A DNA stretch of 64,000 bases. It comes from Asparagopsis taxiformis. Taxonomy: Eukaryota; Rhodophyta; Florideophyceae; Bonnemaisoniales; Bonnemaisoniaceae. Below, one piece after another: positions 9,990-20,453 of the stretch. The notes beneath the pieces were generated by a model. That model was not told where the DNA came from, searched no databases, and saw nothing but the letters and a program-made list of their open reading frames with translations. Location of the stretch: positions 124,001 through 188,000 of the forward strand of contig JALQPE010000348.1 in NCBI GenBank assembly GCA_030407315.1. Reading direction: 5' to 3'. Position 1 is the stretch's first letter. Every line of letters starts with the position of its first letter. A program made the translations under genes and the position numbers.

Positions 9990-10221
9990 GGATGTCCAGC
10001 TCAGTTGCATTGCTGTCCAGCCCAGAAATTCTACAATTCAGGGCAGAAAAAAATATTGCAAAAAACATCGATTTCAGCGGGTCGATTGTGCCGTACGGCA
10101 CACCCCCATCTCAAAAACATGTTCACATGTGCATGTTTTTGAGAATAGCCCAAATTTTAATTCAAATCAGGACGTCTTCCGGACATAGGGGTGCTCGCGG
10201 CCTAGCTCGACAGCTGTAATT
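9990..10221 (-). repeat. Right terminal inverted repeat of the methyltransferase-SET unit
   Basis: About 232 bp, inverted copy of 5945-6189. It has the same GTGCCGTACGGCAC palindrome (10,088-10,101) and the CAAAAACATG hairpin. It is slightly shorter than the left arm because of a missing GGC-rich stretch near the outer end. Confidence 0.8.
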
Positions 10222-10409
10222 GTACCTCATTAAATACTGTTGATGACTGCCTACCGTATACAATCTGGACTGTTGGCGTATTCTCCGGTACTTGACCTGA
10301 CCTGACCTGAACGTTCATCGCAGACCGTTGTGGTTACCGACACTATACAGCAATCTTTTTTGTATCTCGTGCAACTGAATCGTTCCATCGCTTCGGGGAA
10401 AGCTTCATT

Positions 10410-12705
10410 ATGCCGCCGCGTATTGCGAAGAAAGCTCCAAAGCCTCCGGGCCTCCAGAAAACCCGGTCAGCAGCTGCTGTATCGAGTGCCCGACAATCCC
10501 GTGCGAAGAAGCGGTGTGGGCCTACCGGCAGCATTGAACCGCGGTCCGGTAGTCGCAAGACGGACCGGCGCAGAACTGGGGATCCGCAGCGAGAAAGTGA
10601 GGAAGGAGGAACGGCGCGGAGAGAGATGGGGCTTGACCGAGGCAAGCGTGCTCGCAGGGACAGTGAACATCATGATGATGACATGATAGTGGCTCAAAAC
10701 ATGTTGGAATTGCGGCAGAGTGCTATGGCAAAGGTAGTTCCTCCCGGGTTGGCAGATGCGGAGGTGCTGCAGACGGAGTCCCAGCCGGGGGTTCGCGAGA
10801 CACTGGAGGCTGTGACCCCCACTGCGCCAACTATGCCGAGTACATCAGCCCCAGCAGGTAATGCAGTCAGGGACCCGAGGATAGCGGCAAGGGATGTTGT
10901 TTCTGAGCAACGTTCACAGGATGCCAACTATCATCGGCGGTCAGGTGGTACTGAGGGGAGAGAGCAGCCGGAGTGCGGGCCTCGTCACAACAGACTGTCA
11001 TTGGTGCCAAATATGCGCGTAACGCCCCCGCGACGTCAGGCTATTGCCGATGGAGGACATCATAATCCCGATAGCGTGCGAGATGGGGGGACGGTGAGGG
11101 CAGAGAGGTTGCATCCGCCGGAATCCATCGATTTAATGGCGAGTCGCATCAATGCGCAGAAGAAGAAGATCGCGGAGCTGGAAAAAAAAGTGTTTAGCCA
11201 GGACATAGCAAACAAGGCGCTCACCACGGAGATAGTTGCGTTAGAGGCTAAGGTGAAGACTCTGCAGGCGGAAAATGCCAGCCTTACTGCAATTGCGAGA
11301 ACAGGTAGAATCAGTGATCACGGTGGCGGTAAGTCGAAAATACAGAAAGCCATTCCTGTGAAATACCTTGGAGTTCTTAGGGCGGTTGAGGAAAACCTGA
11401 CAAAGTGGTGCAAGAACGAGACTATGGAGCTGGACCCTATAGCGGAACAAACGCAGAGACGTTGGACTGGACGTACCATCGAGGTAGAGCCGGTAGAAGG
11501 GACACTTTGGAGCGAAAACGGTGTAGGATATATTGCTACCCCTCCGGGCTATATCATCAAGAATCTGCAGTGGTATACACCTTCGTTACACCTTCGTACA
11601 GGGACGAGAGTGATCTGCTGAATGACTTGGTGCGACACGTACTGCGTCAAAGTCCGTGGTGTGATGTGTTTTAGATGAGGAGCAGCGTGTGTGCTGTCAA
11701 GAGGCTGTGGCGGGGAGCAAGGAATTGAAAGTGAAGGTGACGCAGAAACTGTCCGACGTGATGAGTGCACGGAAGCGTAATGCGAGGGACAGATTGTTCG
11801 GTTCGCTGGGGTACACGAAATTAATGTCTAGATGCACGATGCTGACGACGCGAGCTGAGATGGACGAGCGAGAGGATCAAAAGCGCGAAGCGTCTGAGAA
11901 GCTTTTGAAACGGGAAAGCAACGGTGATTTGGATATGGGGAGGTGGCGAACGGCTCCGTTCTCAGAGCTGCGATACAGCAAAGGCATGGTTCCTGACAGC
12001 TTCGAAATGGAAGTGAATGGTGATGCATGGTTTAACAACCGAGTAGCTGTGAATGTGCTAGACATCTTCAGGGGTTATTCGATACGACCAGAATAAGTAA
12101 TGGACATAGAGACGAGCATACTAACGCTGGCGCGCCTGGATGCTTGGCTAGTGACTACTGTGGAGTGTTTGGATGAACCGAAGGGGAAAGGAGGTGCACG
12201 GCAGAAGGAGTTTACAAGGCGGTACAGTCAATATGTGGGGGTAGCTTTTCAGCAATTAGTTGGTATGGTGGTGTACTGCATGTCTTGTCTCCAAGGCTCG
12301 CAAGCAAGGGAAGAAACGGACGTTGTCGAGAGCGAACAGCGGACTAGTGCACAGTCACGGCATGTGTTTGCAAGCCGTACTGTGACGAGAGAGGCTGTTG
12401 AAGTGTGGCAAAGCGGAGAGGGGTCTGGAATTGTTCATGTCGTTGATGATGTAAACCGTTGCTCATCACTTGTTCTAGTGTCCGAGGATTGGATTCAATC
12501 GCATATTACGTCAAACCTGGGTGCTGTAATGGATTGTGTGATTGCGCAGGGACTAATTGGCGCAGAACTTTTCGTCGTTGACCCATATGCTGGACACCTG
12601 AGTGCAAACCTGAATGTAGAAATCAATGCCCCACAGTATGGGGGCATGGAGCGGCGCCATGCAGCAACTGCTGATAACAGTTTTGGCGTAATGGAGGATG
12701 GTTGA
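10410..12705 (+). pseudogene. Coiled-coil protein gene in three ORF pieces
   Basis: Three consecutive plus-strand ORFs: 10410-11621 (403 aa), 11689-12096 (136 codons) and 12100-12705 (201 aa). The first has a basic, disordered N-terminus, then a coiled coil at about residues 240-295 with regular Lys/Glu/Leu heptads. Just before 11621 another frame (open to 11674) continues in similar style, and the second and third ORFs share a frame with only a TAA at 12094-12096 between them. I infer one gene of ~2.3 kb with two frame changes and one in-frame stop; unrecognised introns are an alternative. No known domain was recognised. It converges on the transposase at 12,954-15,824 with 250 bp between them, so it could be an accessory gene of that transposon. 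Confidence 0.5.
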
Positions 12706-12953
12706 AATTAGTGCAGTAAATGTGACGTTGGCTAGAAGGCTTATCATGTAGTACATTATCAATAGAGTGCTGCGATTTAGATTTATTCTTCTTCATTATC
12801 ATCTGTGAACTGGTAATCAGTGTTGGTGTAGAAGCGGTTGAGATAGAAACGGTGGTCCGACCAGTGCATTTGTTTCGTAAATAGCTTGACTGGAAAGTTA
12901 CTTCGTACGATGTGCACGGTGCCAGATATAGTAGATGCAGGAATGAGGTCAAA

Positions 12954-15824
12954 CTAAGGACCACCTGCACTGTGGGATGCAGTGTCATTGCTGTCAACGG
13001 ATCCGTTGTCCGGGTCCCATGTGGACCACTTTAAACAAATGCACCCAAGTGATTTTTCCACAGCGGTTTTTGGGGCAAAGCAGGTCATATACTGAACGAA
13101 AGCGAGTTCTACAGGTTGAAACAGGTTTGGAGACTGCAGGCGTACCAGTGCCAGGACGCGCCCTACCCATATGGTTCTGTAGTCATCGGCAGTTCCGGAG
13201 ATGACGACAAAGGAGTACTGCGATCTCTTTGCGGGGCCGAATGATGAAGTTGCAAAGACGCGCTGCTGCTTGTGCCTCGACACGTTTGTGGGGCGAAGCA
13301 TGCCACTGTGCGGGTCAAAGTCGTCGGCATCTGGGACGTACCCTCCCATGACGTAGGCGGACTTTACCACGGTGACGGAAATGTCCATGTCATGTATTGG
13401 AGGGCCTTCTGCCGTGGCGCGCAGTCTAGCGAGGGTGAGGAACGCTTGTGCAGCTGTGTCACCGAGTTGCTGGAATGGCGTTATGGTGCCAGACGGGAAC
13501 GAGGAGTTGTGCAGAGGCAAAAGAGTGGCAGGATCGGGCTGTCCGTCGATATCTGCAACGAGGAGGGTTGCATCGGGCAGCAGGGAGGCAAAGTCGTGCA
13601 GTGCAACGGTGAATCCGTCGCGAACGAGTACTGCACCGTCTGTGGGCGATATCATGCGTGCGTTTCCCAATGTGTTGGATGGGGTGTGACCAGTTGGAGT
13701 GGCCAAGGAGAATTCCATGTGGCGAATAGTCTCTTCCATGGCTGTGGAGCGCCTTCGAGAGGTTTTCCTATAACTCTGTTTGAACAGAAGATGGGAGTGT
13801 TCGTAGGGGCCTGCATCAATGTGTTCCGGGGCGCCATATCTCTGCAAGTCACCGGGAAGATGGTCTAGAAGATGGAACTTGAAAGTTTTGAGACCTGTGG
13901 TGTGGAATGGGCCGAGGGTGGAGAGCATTGATTGTTTGAAATAGGAAATGGAGTTCTGGAGGCTTTCGAGTTCGGCGGCAGTCCAGTGCTTGCTGCGACC
14001 GCGTTTCATGACCCATGCGACGAGGTCAGAGTATTGCGTGCAGATGGAAGTGAGGGGGGCTGTCTCTACTTCGTCACAGCATGTGTCAATGAATGCTGCG
14101 ATGAAAGGGAACACCATGTCGACACGGTGATAGTCTTTGGCTGCGAGCATGCCGCGTATGCCGTCCTCCGTGAAGAGGCCGTTCAAATTGGTGCCCTTCT
14201 CACCCTTGGAGAAGTCGACATGAAGACCGGTGATGTAGTAGTCGCGTTCGATAGCGGACAGAATGCTGTTTGAGCCGGCGAGGATGGATTTTTTCACCTT
14301 CTTGAAGGTGCGAGGTGTCCCGGAATGGGAGGCAGTGGTGGTGGTGAGGTCTGGGGAGTTGAGGCGGTGGACAATGCACTGTTTGATGAGCTTTGAGATG
14401 CCGAGGTGGAGATTGTGCAGAGGCTCGAAGGAGAAAATGTTGTAGGGGTCTAGGGGACTGTTGGTGGGTAAAAGAGCGGTCGATTCGAGGACAGAGTGTT
14501 GTTCGAGGAGGGAGAGAGCTTCGAGCGGAGCAGTTGTATGCTCCTGAGCGCTCTCTTGGCGTGCAGAGCGTGTATCATCGAGGGCGCGGGGCTGGTGTGG
14601 CGCGGTGGATTCAAGTTGAGTGGCGGGGATGTAGCAGCGGTGGCAGGGATGTGTGGTGGTAGTGCTGTTGCGAGTGCATGACAGCTCTTTGGCCTCTGGA
14701 AAGTCGCAGCAATAATTGGCTAGGATGGGAAAGCATTGGCGGGCAGTTGCAGTGGAGTCTGTGCAGGGGAACCCGGAAGAGAACGCGGTGGATAGGGACG
14801 AAAACACTTTTTCGAGTGCTTTATGAAGAATATCAATTTTGCGAGCGCGACTAGCAGAACTAGAGGTTGTCGGCATTTCATCACCGAACAAGGCGTTGGA
14901 TGAAGGGTTAACAATGTACGGAAGATACCCGACGATGGTGAGGCCGGTACGGATGCAGTGGCGACGGAGGGGGGCGGAGAAGTTGAGCAGTGTGACGTGT
15001 ATGGGGTATGCGACGATTGCAGAGCTCTTGAGGCTTGTGCTGCTCTTGTCGGAGTACACTTGGAGGAGGCCGGCAAAGGATGAAGGTGTGGAATCAGTTT
15101 CCTCTGCCCATACGACCTGTGGATCTTCCGAGAGCTGCACGCGCTGTCTAGTAACCTGGTGCAGCGTTTTCGCGAATTCTGTGTGTAGGGGATGAGAAAA
15201 TATTGCGGTGCCGTCTGGGGCGGTCTGTGGGGAGGGGTGGAAGAGAGTATTTTGGTCGTTAGCCAGTGCTAACTGCCTGCGGAGCATGTCGACTGGGTCG
15301 CGGAGGTACAGCTGTGCCGAGTACTTACCAGTTTTGTCTGGAATGATGTGGCTCTTGTAACCTTCGGTGCGGAAATGTGTTTCGACCATGGAAGCGGTAA
15401 CGTGGCGACATTCTTCTACGGTGCGAACGGCGCTGTTGAACTTTTCTAGGGAGAATGCGGGGTCTTTTAGGATGGTGATGACTTCGCTCACGCGGCCAGC
15501 CCCCGCCTTGTACTCGAGGGTTGTGAGACTGGCGGCGAGGGATTGCACGAGGAGGTCTGCGCGGGAGGGGGTTGAGGTTGGTGGCAGTGGAGCGTCACAG
15601 GGTGAGTCGCTGGAGGAAGCACGACCAGATTCTGGGTCTGGGGAGCTGGGTTGCGGGGAATCATGGTCGCCGTTTCGAGCAGGCTCATGGGTGACGGCAG
15701 GGACACGAGCGTTGTTGAAATGTTGGGGAGAGGGGTTGAAACGGTAGCGACACGTTCGCTCATGCAGCGCGAGCACATAAGCATCTACGCAGTAGTAGAA
15801 GCACCCTTCATACTTGCATTCCAT
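12954..15824 (-). CDS. Plavaka/CACTA-type transposase
   Basis: An intact 956-residue ORF from ATG 15824. The N-terminus is a short Cys/His finger (C3, C8, C12, H21, C25; LALHERTC), as in Plavaka-type transposases. A Ser/Pro-rich linker follows. The core has an Asp followed by the spaced zinc-like HPCHRC motif (CDFPEAKELSC..HPCHRC), then FEPLHNLHLGI and later DAGPYEHSHLLFK, where E and H are spaced as in the RNase H-like DDE core of the CACTA superfamily. The C-terminal ~200 residues are beta-rich and less conserved. The second transposase in this window (24.7-35.0 kb) shares these motifs but is divergent. No terminal inverted repeats could be paired around it, and no promoter element was recognised. 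Confidence 0.78.
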   Translation of the reverse strand: MECKYEGCFYYCVDAYVLALHERTCRYRFNPSPQHFNNARVPAVTHEPARNGDHDSPQPSSPDPESGRASSSDSPCDAPLPPTSTPSRADLLVQSLAASLTTLEYKAGAGRVSEVITILKDPAFSLEKFNSAVRTVEECRHVTASMVETHFRTEGYKSHIIPDKTGKYSAQLYLRDPVDMLRRQLALANDQNTLFHPSPQTAPDGTAIFSHPLHTEFAKTLHQVTRQRVQLSEDPQVVWAEETDSTPSSFAGLLQVYSDKSSTSLKSSAIVAYPIHVTLLNFSAPLRRHCIRTGLTIVGYLPYIVNPSSNALFGDEMPTTSSSASRARKIDILHKALEKVFSSLSTAFSSGFPCTDSTATARQCFPILANYCCDFPEAKELSCTRNSTTTTHPCHRCYIPATQLESTAPHQPRALDDTRSARQESAQEHTTAPLEALSLLEQHSVLESTALLPTNSPLDPYNIFSFEPLHNLHLGISKLIKQCIVHRLNSPDLTTTTASHSGTPRTFKKVKKSILAGSNSILSAIERDYYITGLHVDFSKGEKGTNLNGLFTEDGIRGMLAAKDYHRVDMVFPFIAAFIDTCCDEVETAPLTSICTQYSDLVAWVMKRGRSKHWTAAELESLQNSISYFKQSMLSTLGPFHTTGLKTFKFHLLDHLPGDLQRYGAPEHIDAGPYEHSHLLFKQSYRKTSRRRSTAMEETIRHMEFSLATPTGHTPSNTLGNARMISPTDGAVLVRDGFTVALHDFASLLPDATLLVADIDGQPDPATLLPLHNSSFPSGTITPFQQLGDTAAQAFLTLARLRATAEGPPIHDMDISVTVVKSAYVMGGYVPDADDFDPHSGMLRPTNVSRHKQQRVFATSSFGPAKRSQYSFVVISGTADDYRTIWVGRVLALVRLQSPNLFQPVELAFVQYMTCFAPKTAVEKSLGCICLKWSTWDPDNGSVDSNDTASHSAGGP

Positions 15825-16278
15825 GTCGAGTTTTGACGCGAAAGGGAGGATTGCGAGCTGAACAGGGGAGACTGTGCCGTCCAGATGCGACCAATTTTAT
15901 TTTTGTGGTGCTTTCGAGACTTGGAATGTAACGTGTTCGTAGTTTTGTGGGTAGTAGTTTTGTGCTCACTCCAGCTGATATCCCAACGCTGGAATTTAAC
16001 CGAGAGTTCAATCATTTCCAACTGTTACATCACATTGCGTGCTGGCAACGTGTGCATGGAAGGACGAACGACCGCCCAGGGAGATGAATTTTCAATTAAT
16101 TCATTTGTAATAATAAACTTTTTTTATTTCCGAACTTCGTGGAATCTGAATGTGCTTTACAGCGGATATGCCACGGATCATGTAAGGAAAGCAAATGGAT
16201 TCTCATATATATGATTATATGTTTATATTCGTTGTTCTCGATCCGGATCTCATTGTTCGGGGATTCAGAGACCATGGC
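15825..16278. other. Upstream of transposase, no gene
   Basis: About 450 bp upstream of the transposase start, AT-rich towards 16,080-16,260. Nothing coding was seen. The end at 16,278 is the junction with the solo LTR. Confidence 0.4.
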
Positions 16279-16766
16279 TGTTGAAACGAATTGGTCGCTT
16301 ACCGAGCGTTTATTGAATCTGCGAGCTCACTACATCATTTGTATTCTCGCCGAGGTGCGTCGGCGGTGCTAAGGACAGCCTGTTCATGGCTGCTCCAGAC
16401 AGACTGTCACTGACAGTCTGTCCTAGCAAGCACCCGCTGCCAATCTGGTACACGTGGGCTTCTCTATCATATCATCCACACGTGTACACTTATCATAACA
16501 TTTTCCCTCTGCCATGATGGCAACCCATCCTGGCATTTCTAATTACTAATTGAAACTATGACAAACAAATTGAAACTTCAGAGGCCAGTTACTCCGTAAT
16601 GGAGTTTCGTAGGAGCCCCGGAGAAGTTGCTACCCGACTAATTCGGGCACGCTGAATACTATGAGATATGTTTGAGAGCGCTCAGACCACTCCTTCATAG
16701 AGCAATCGAGGGTCAAAGTTTTCTCACGGAATTAGGCCTACCAGGCCCATTCTCAGTGAGTCAACA
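16279..16766 (-). repeat. Solo Copia LTR, without matching target duplication
   Basis: A 488-bp copy of the Copia LTR found at 28,108 and 34,027, same length and near identical over most of its length, bounded by TGTTG and CAACA. The bases just outside differ (ATGGC to the left, TCACT to the right), where intact insertions of this family show a 5-bp duplication. The right side breaks the ParB gene at 16,767. A likely origin is recombination between LTRs of two separate insertions, which would join unrelated flanks. Confidence 0.85.
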
Positions 16767-19062
16767 TCACTTTCCTCCCAGAAGTTTCCACTCCGGACGG
16801 TGCATAATCACTGACCTCAATGACATCTTCGTCAGGGTCTGCACCGTCCTTCGCACTGCTACCTCCCTGTCCACCCGACCTGTCCTCGACCAGATTCTCG
16901 GGAGTAGGGCCCTCCGTCGAAATCCTCGCAACCGTCTTCTGTCCAACCCCACCGGATGGTGAAGGGACGAAACTGTCATTGCTGGAGCTTCCCGAACTGC
17001 TAGCAGATGCAGAACGGGAAGCTTCGACAGCGGGGGCCGGAGCAGCAGGGTGCTGCTCGGCAGCCGGAGTCACAGGCTCAGGCTGCGAAGCCGGTGAGAC
17101 CTGCTCCTGCGCAGCTTGGACAGGACGTTTGGGGGTACCAGTCCCGGCGTGGGAAACTGGACCAGACTGTTCACTGCCAGCCTGGGGACCACGCGCAGTC
17201 TGCTTGACCGGGGTCACCGCAGGGGAGGATGCAGACACGGCAGGGGTAGTGAGAGGAAGAGGGGAAGCCTCAGAATCGCTGGAAGATTCCAGTTGAGGTG
17301 GTAGGGGCAAAGGGATGGAGGATGAAGGGATGGGCAAGGAATTGGAAGAGGAAGGGATGGGGGCATCATCACCACATGTGGCTGGGAGCGCAGCATGTGG
17401 GATGTCTGGGTACATCGCGTGAAAGCGTTTCCGCATTTGCATGTCGCGGTACCCAGTGACGCGCAGGAGCATTTTCCTGGCGTCCTTCCCGAAGACAGAC
17501 TTCTTACGGGGAAAAATGTGTTCGTAACTGTAACCATCGGGGGGCCTTCCTTGGGACGGAAGTCTGCCCAGCACCCCTTCTTGGGGACCATCTGAGCAAG
17601 AACTTCGACAACGCGCGAGCGAATGTCGAAGCTCTTGCTCGGGTCACCCACGCTGGGAATTGAGCCATCCAGCATCCTCATCACATCCGACACGTTCCAG
17701 TACTCGGCCACCTCCTTCACGTACCCGAAGATTTCCAACAAACCAGCAATCCATTCCTGCCCAATGGTACCAACCGAGTACGGTTTCAGCCCGGCCGACC
17801 GACGGCTACAAGTGTAGCGCGCCGTCATCTCAAGGATGAAACACTTTTGGACGTCCGGCGCACTCCTAAACGACCCATTGAACAACAAGTTCACCGTACA
17901 CCCAGCCAGATCTTCAGTTGAAGAAAACTGCACGAACTCCGGCCTGTTCGGGATGCTCGACCAGTACTTGAAAGCAGGGCTTTCAATTGTCTTAAACCCT
18001 CGCGCGATCGAGACGTAGCGCATGAGCTGTCTTGGACGAATCCAGCTCAGCGCTTTCCGTTCTTTGATATATTGAACGGTTGGCTCGATCTTCTTCCTTC
18101 CCAGGCGGTGGATATTGATGAACTCCATCACAGAGCACACGTTGTCAGCAACTGTTACCTCGCTGACGTTGTGAGTGTGGAAGTTCATCAGCCGTGAAAG
18201 CGGGAGTACTTCTTCGGAGCAGAAGACATCCCGGCCAAGCCGAGTCGATGGGAGGAGAAAGTCGACTGGAATAGTTCCAAAGCGACGGTAGATGTCAGAC
18301 TTGACAAACTCCTCCCACTCTGGACTGTCCTTCGCAGGAGCAGGTCCAGCCGACTCGAGAATGGCCTTCAACGCGGTCATTCGGTGAGATCCATCGACAT
18401 ATTGCAGTCGTACTTTTGCATTGGAATCAATCACCTCACAGACGGACACGCGTGAAGCAATCACGGAAAATCCTTGAGTGAGAAACGTTTTCTTCAACTC
18501 ATCAACGCGATGCGGCCTGACCACCCTGGACACGACTGCCAGAGGAGAAACATCCAGAGGGGAAATGAAGACTGGAATGTTTCGGCAGCTCTCCGGACTT
18601 ATGTCGTAGTCCACATCCACCGGGATGGGCACTGTGCCAGGGTAGGCCAGGCTGGTGCTGCGGAGAGGCTTGTTCGGTACGATGTCACGAGCGTTGTGAT
18701 CATCGACCTTCTCCGCAACCTCTGCCAAGTCGCTGCCGGACGCGATGATCATGTCCGGAGCAGGCGAGCTAGGCAGAGGAGCACCAGATCCCTCGACGGC
18801 TGGCGCCGCTTCGGCAGATCGAGCCGGAAGCGGAGTTGCGGGAACGCCAGCGTCGATTGTCGGGACAACCGCGGGATCGGAAGCCGAAGGGGGGAGGGGA
18901 CGGGCTTAGGTGCTGGGCTGAGCTGGGTCAGCGCAGCAGCAGCTTCGCAAACGTCCATGGGGACAGGGGGGGCAGAGAAGGAGAAGGAGTGGGAGAATAG
19001 TTATCACGGCGGCTGGCAGAACGCACCTGACGGTCGAAAGCGTTGGAAGATTGTTGAGCCAT
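16767..19062 (-). pseudogene. ParB-like protein, truncated by LTR and frameshifted
   Basis: Read from ATG 19062 (MAQQSSNAFDRQ). The long frame 17214-18752 contains a ParB-like domain with DGSHR (codons at 18395-18381), then THNVSEVTVADNVC and ARGF..ESPAFKYWSSIP, all shared with the intact ParB-dioxygenase gene at 20.4-23.6 kb. Frame changes fall at G runs at 18,966-18,972, 18,889-18,894 and 17,539-17,544; each would be cured by one more base, so assembly error is possible. The protein then runs through a Ser/Pro/Thr-rich linker and stops at the LTR, 16,767, so a C-terminal dioxygenase domain like that of its relatives is lost. The homologous 48-kb pseudogene continues past this breakpoint. 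Confidence 0.75.
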
Positions 19063-19266
19063 GGTATTAGTGAAGGATTGACAAACGAAGAGTGAAAGAT
19101 TGAGAAAGAGAGAAGAAGATCTGAACGACAAGCTGTTTTGCTGCGTAAGCTGAGTAAGATAGGCGAAACTCAGAGAACTGACATATTCCTATTAGTATAC
19201 ACCCTTGTAATGATATTCAGCGGTTGACCAATCCGAACCTTCCACATCACTTTTCGTTGTCCGACA

Positions 19267-19479
19267 ATTACAGCTCAGGCAGTTTACCAAGGATCCTTAC
19301 AGCAAAGCCATCGTTACGATGACTTTTCTGTAAGGAAACGTTTCATTACAGAGGCCAGGAATATTTTTACCGGGTAAAGAAATCATGGCTACTGTAATGT
19401 TTTGTTTCCTGACAGCAAAGTCATCGTTACGATGACTTTGCTGTAAGCATCCTTGGTAAACTGCTCCATCTGTAAGCCG
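19267..19479. repeat. Foldback hairpin cluster (copy 1)
   Basis: An inverted-repeat cluster: outer arms TTACAGCTCAGGCAGTTTACC and GGTAAACTGCTC, two inner hairpins of the TTACAGCAAAGTCATCG type (the left one with two mismatches), and a central TTTTACCGGGTAAA palindrome. It is the first of seven such clusters in the window. Confidence 0.85.
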
Positions 19480-19995
19480 TTGGTCTCAACCCTCGCTCTT
19501 TTTCTCCACCTACTTTCCCCCTACACACCACGTCTCTACTGTCACTCTGCCCGCCCCTTTGGTGCATGAAATATTTTCTTACCACTGCCATAGTCTACAC
19601 ATACTGCTGCCTTCATACTTCTGCATGCCTACCTTCAATCTTTCTTCCATCTTTCTCTACCGTGCTAGGCTTAGACCATGCTCTGTGCACATCTGACTTA
19701 CTTAATATCATTGTATAGTTAGAAACTAGAATAATAATTACATCACTAGAGTACACTGGAAATGTTAGTAACAATGTTTGGTGTGGTACACAACACCCTA
19801 CCTCCTTCATGAGTAAACTTTGTGCACAGAACCGTTCAATACCAGGTATTGCAGCCAGCGCAAACCAGGCTTGCACGACGCAGAGTGCTCCCCAGAGCCG
19901 TCAACAGCCGTCTAAACCATCGTTGTACGATGTTCCCGGCTCCACACTTCCCTTCTCACCCTTCCCAGGGTGGGAGACCGACGAAACTCCCAACC
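19480..19995. repeat. Dispersed repeat between hairpin clusters
   Basis: About 500 bp without a gene. Its first ~230 bp are an inverted, diverged copy of 52,560-52,784, and its last part resembles the flank of cluster 4 near 51,060-51,190. It belongs to the same repeat family as the hairpin clusters. Confidence 0.6.
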
Positions 19996-20234
19996 GCTTA
20001 CAGCCGAAGCCGTTTACCCGGGACGCTTACAGCAAAGTCATCGTTACGATGACTTTGCTGTAAGGAAAGGTTTGATTACAGTGGTGAGAAAATTTTACCG
20101 GGTAAAAAATCAGCAAGAATTTTTTACCCGGTAAAAAATTGTGGCCGCTGTAATGATTTGATTTCTTACAGCAAAGTCATCGTAACGATGACTTTGCTGT
20201 CAGCACCCCAGCGAAACTGCATCATCTGTAAGCC
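19996..20234. repeat. Foldback hairpin cluster (copy 2), 3' of ParB-dioxygenase gene
   Basis: Two GTCATCGTTACGATGAC-centred hairpins facing each other, separated by two TTTTTTACCCGGTAAAA palindromes and bounded by CTTACAGCCGAAGCCG and CATCTGTAAG. It lies 220 bp after the stop of the ParB-dioxygenase gene, the same relative place as clusters 3 and 4 have to their genes. Confidence 0.85.
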
Positions 20235-20453
20235 TTCCTCACCTCAATGTTGCAACCAAAGACGACTGCGATATTACCTTGTTCTATTCTAGTAGTGCCC
20301 GCCATAGTTTCCTCCCCTTCTCATATTAAATTGAGTATTGTATATCTCCTGACCCGTCTACATACGCAAACGTCATGTACTAGCCTAACTTTCATCGTTT
20401 ACTTGAAGGCGGCCTTGATGCCTGCCATAGAATGCTATTAAGAACTAATTTCA

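Larger units (their letters stand above)
5945..10221 (+). mobile_element. Putative TIR-bounded unit carrying the methyltransferase-SET gene
   Basis: A 4.28-kb segment bounded by ~240-bp inverted repeats and holding one long gene plus ~350 bp of 5' and ~245 bp of 3' sequence. No transposase is inside, so if it moves it must be non-autonomous, or the fusion protein itself takes part. The long arms with internal palindromes resemble foldback or MITE-type ends. It could instead be a gene that lies by chance between two inverted MITE copies; identical units elsewhere in the genome would decide. Confidence 0.55.

Noticed and set aside
19267..20234. CRISPR array, suggested by palindromic repeats at spacing
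   Set aside because: Repeats are nested inverted hairpins with homologous, not unique, spacers; no cas genes, and the DNA is eukaryotic.
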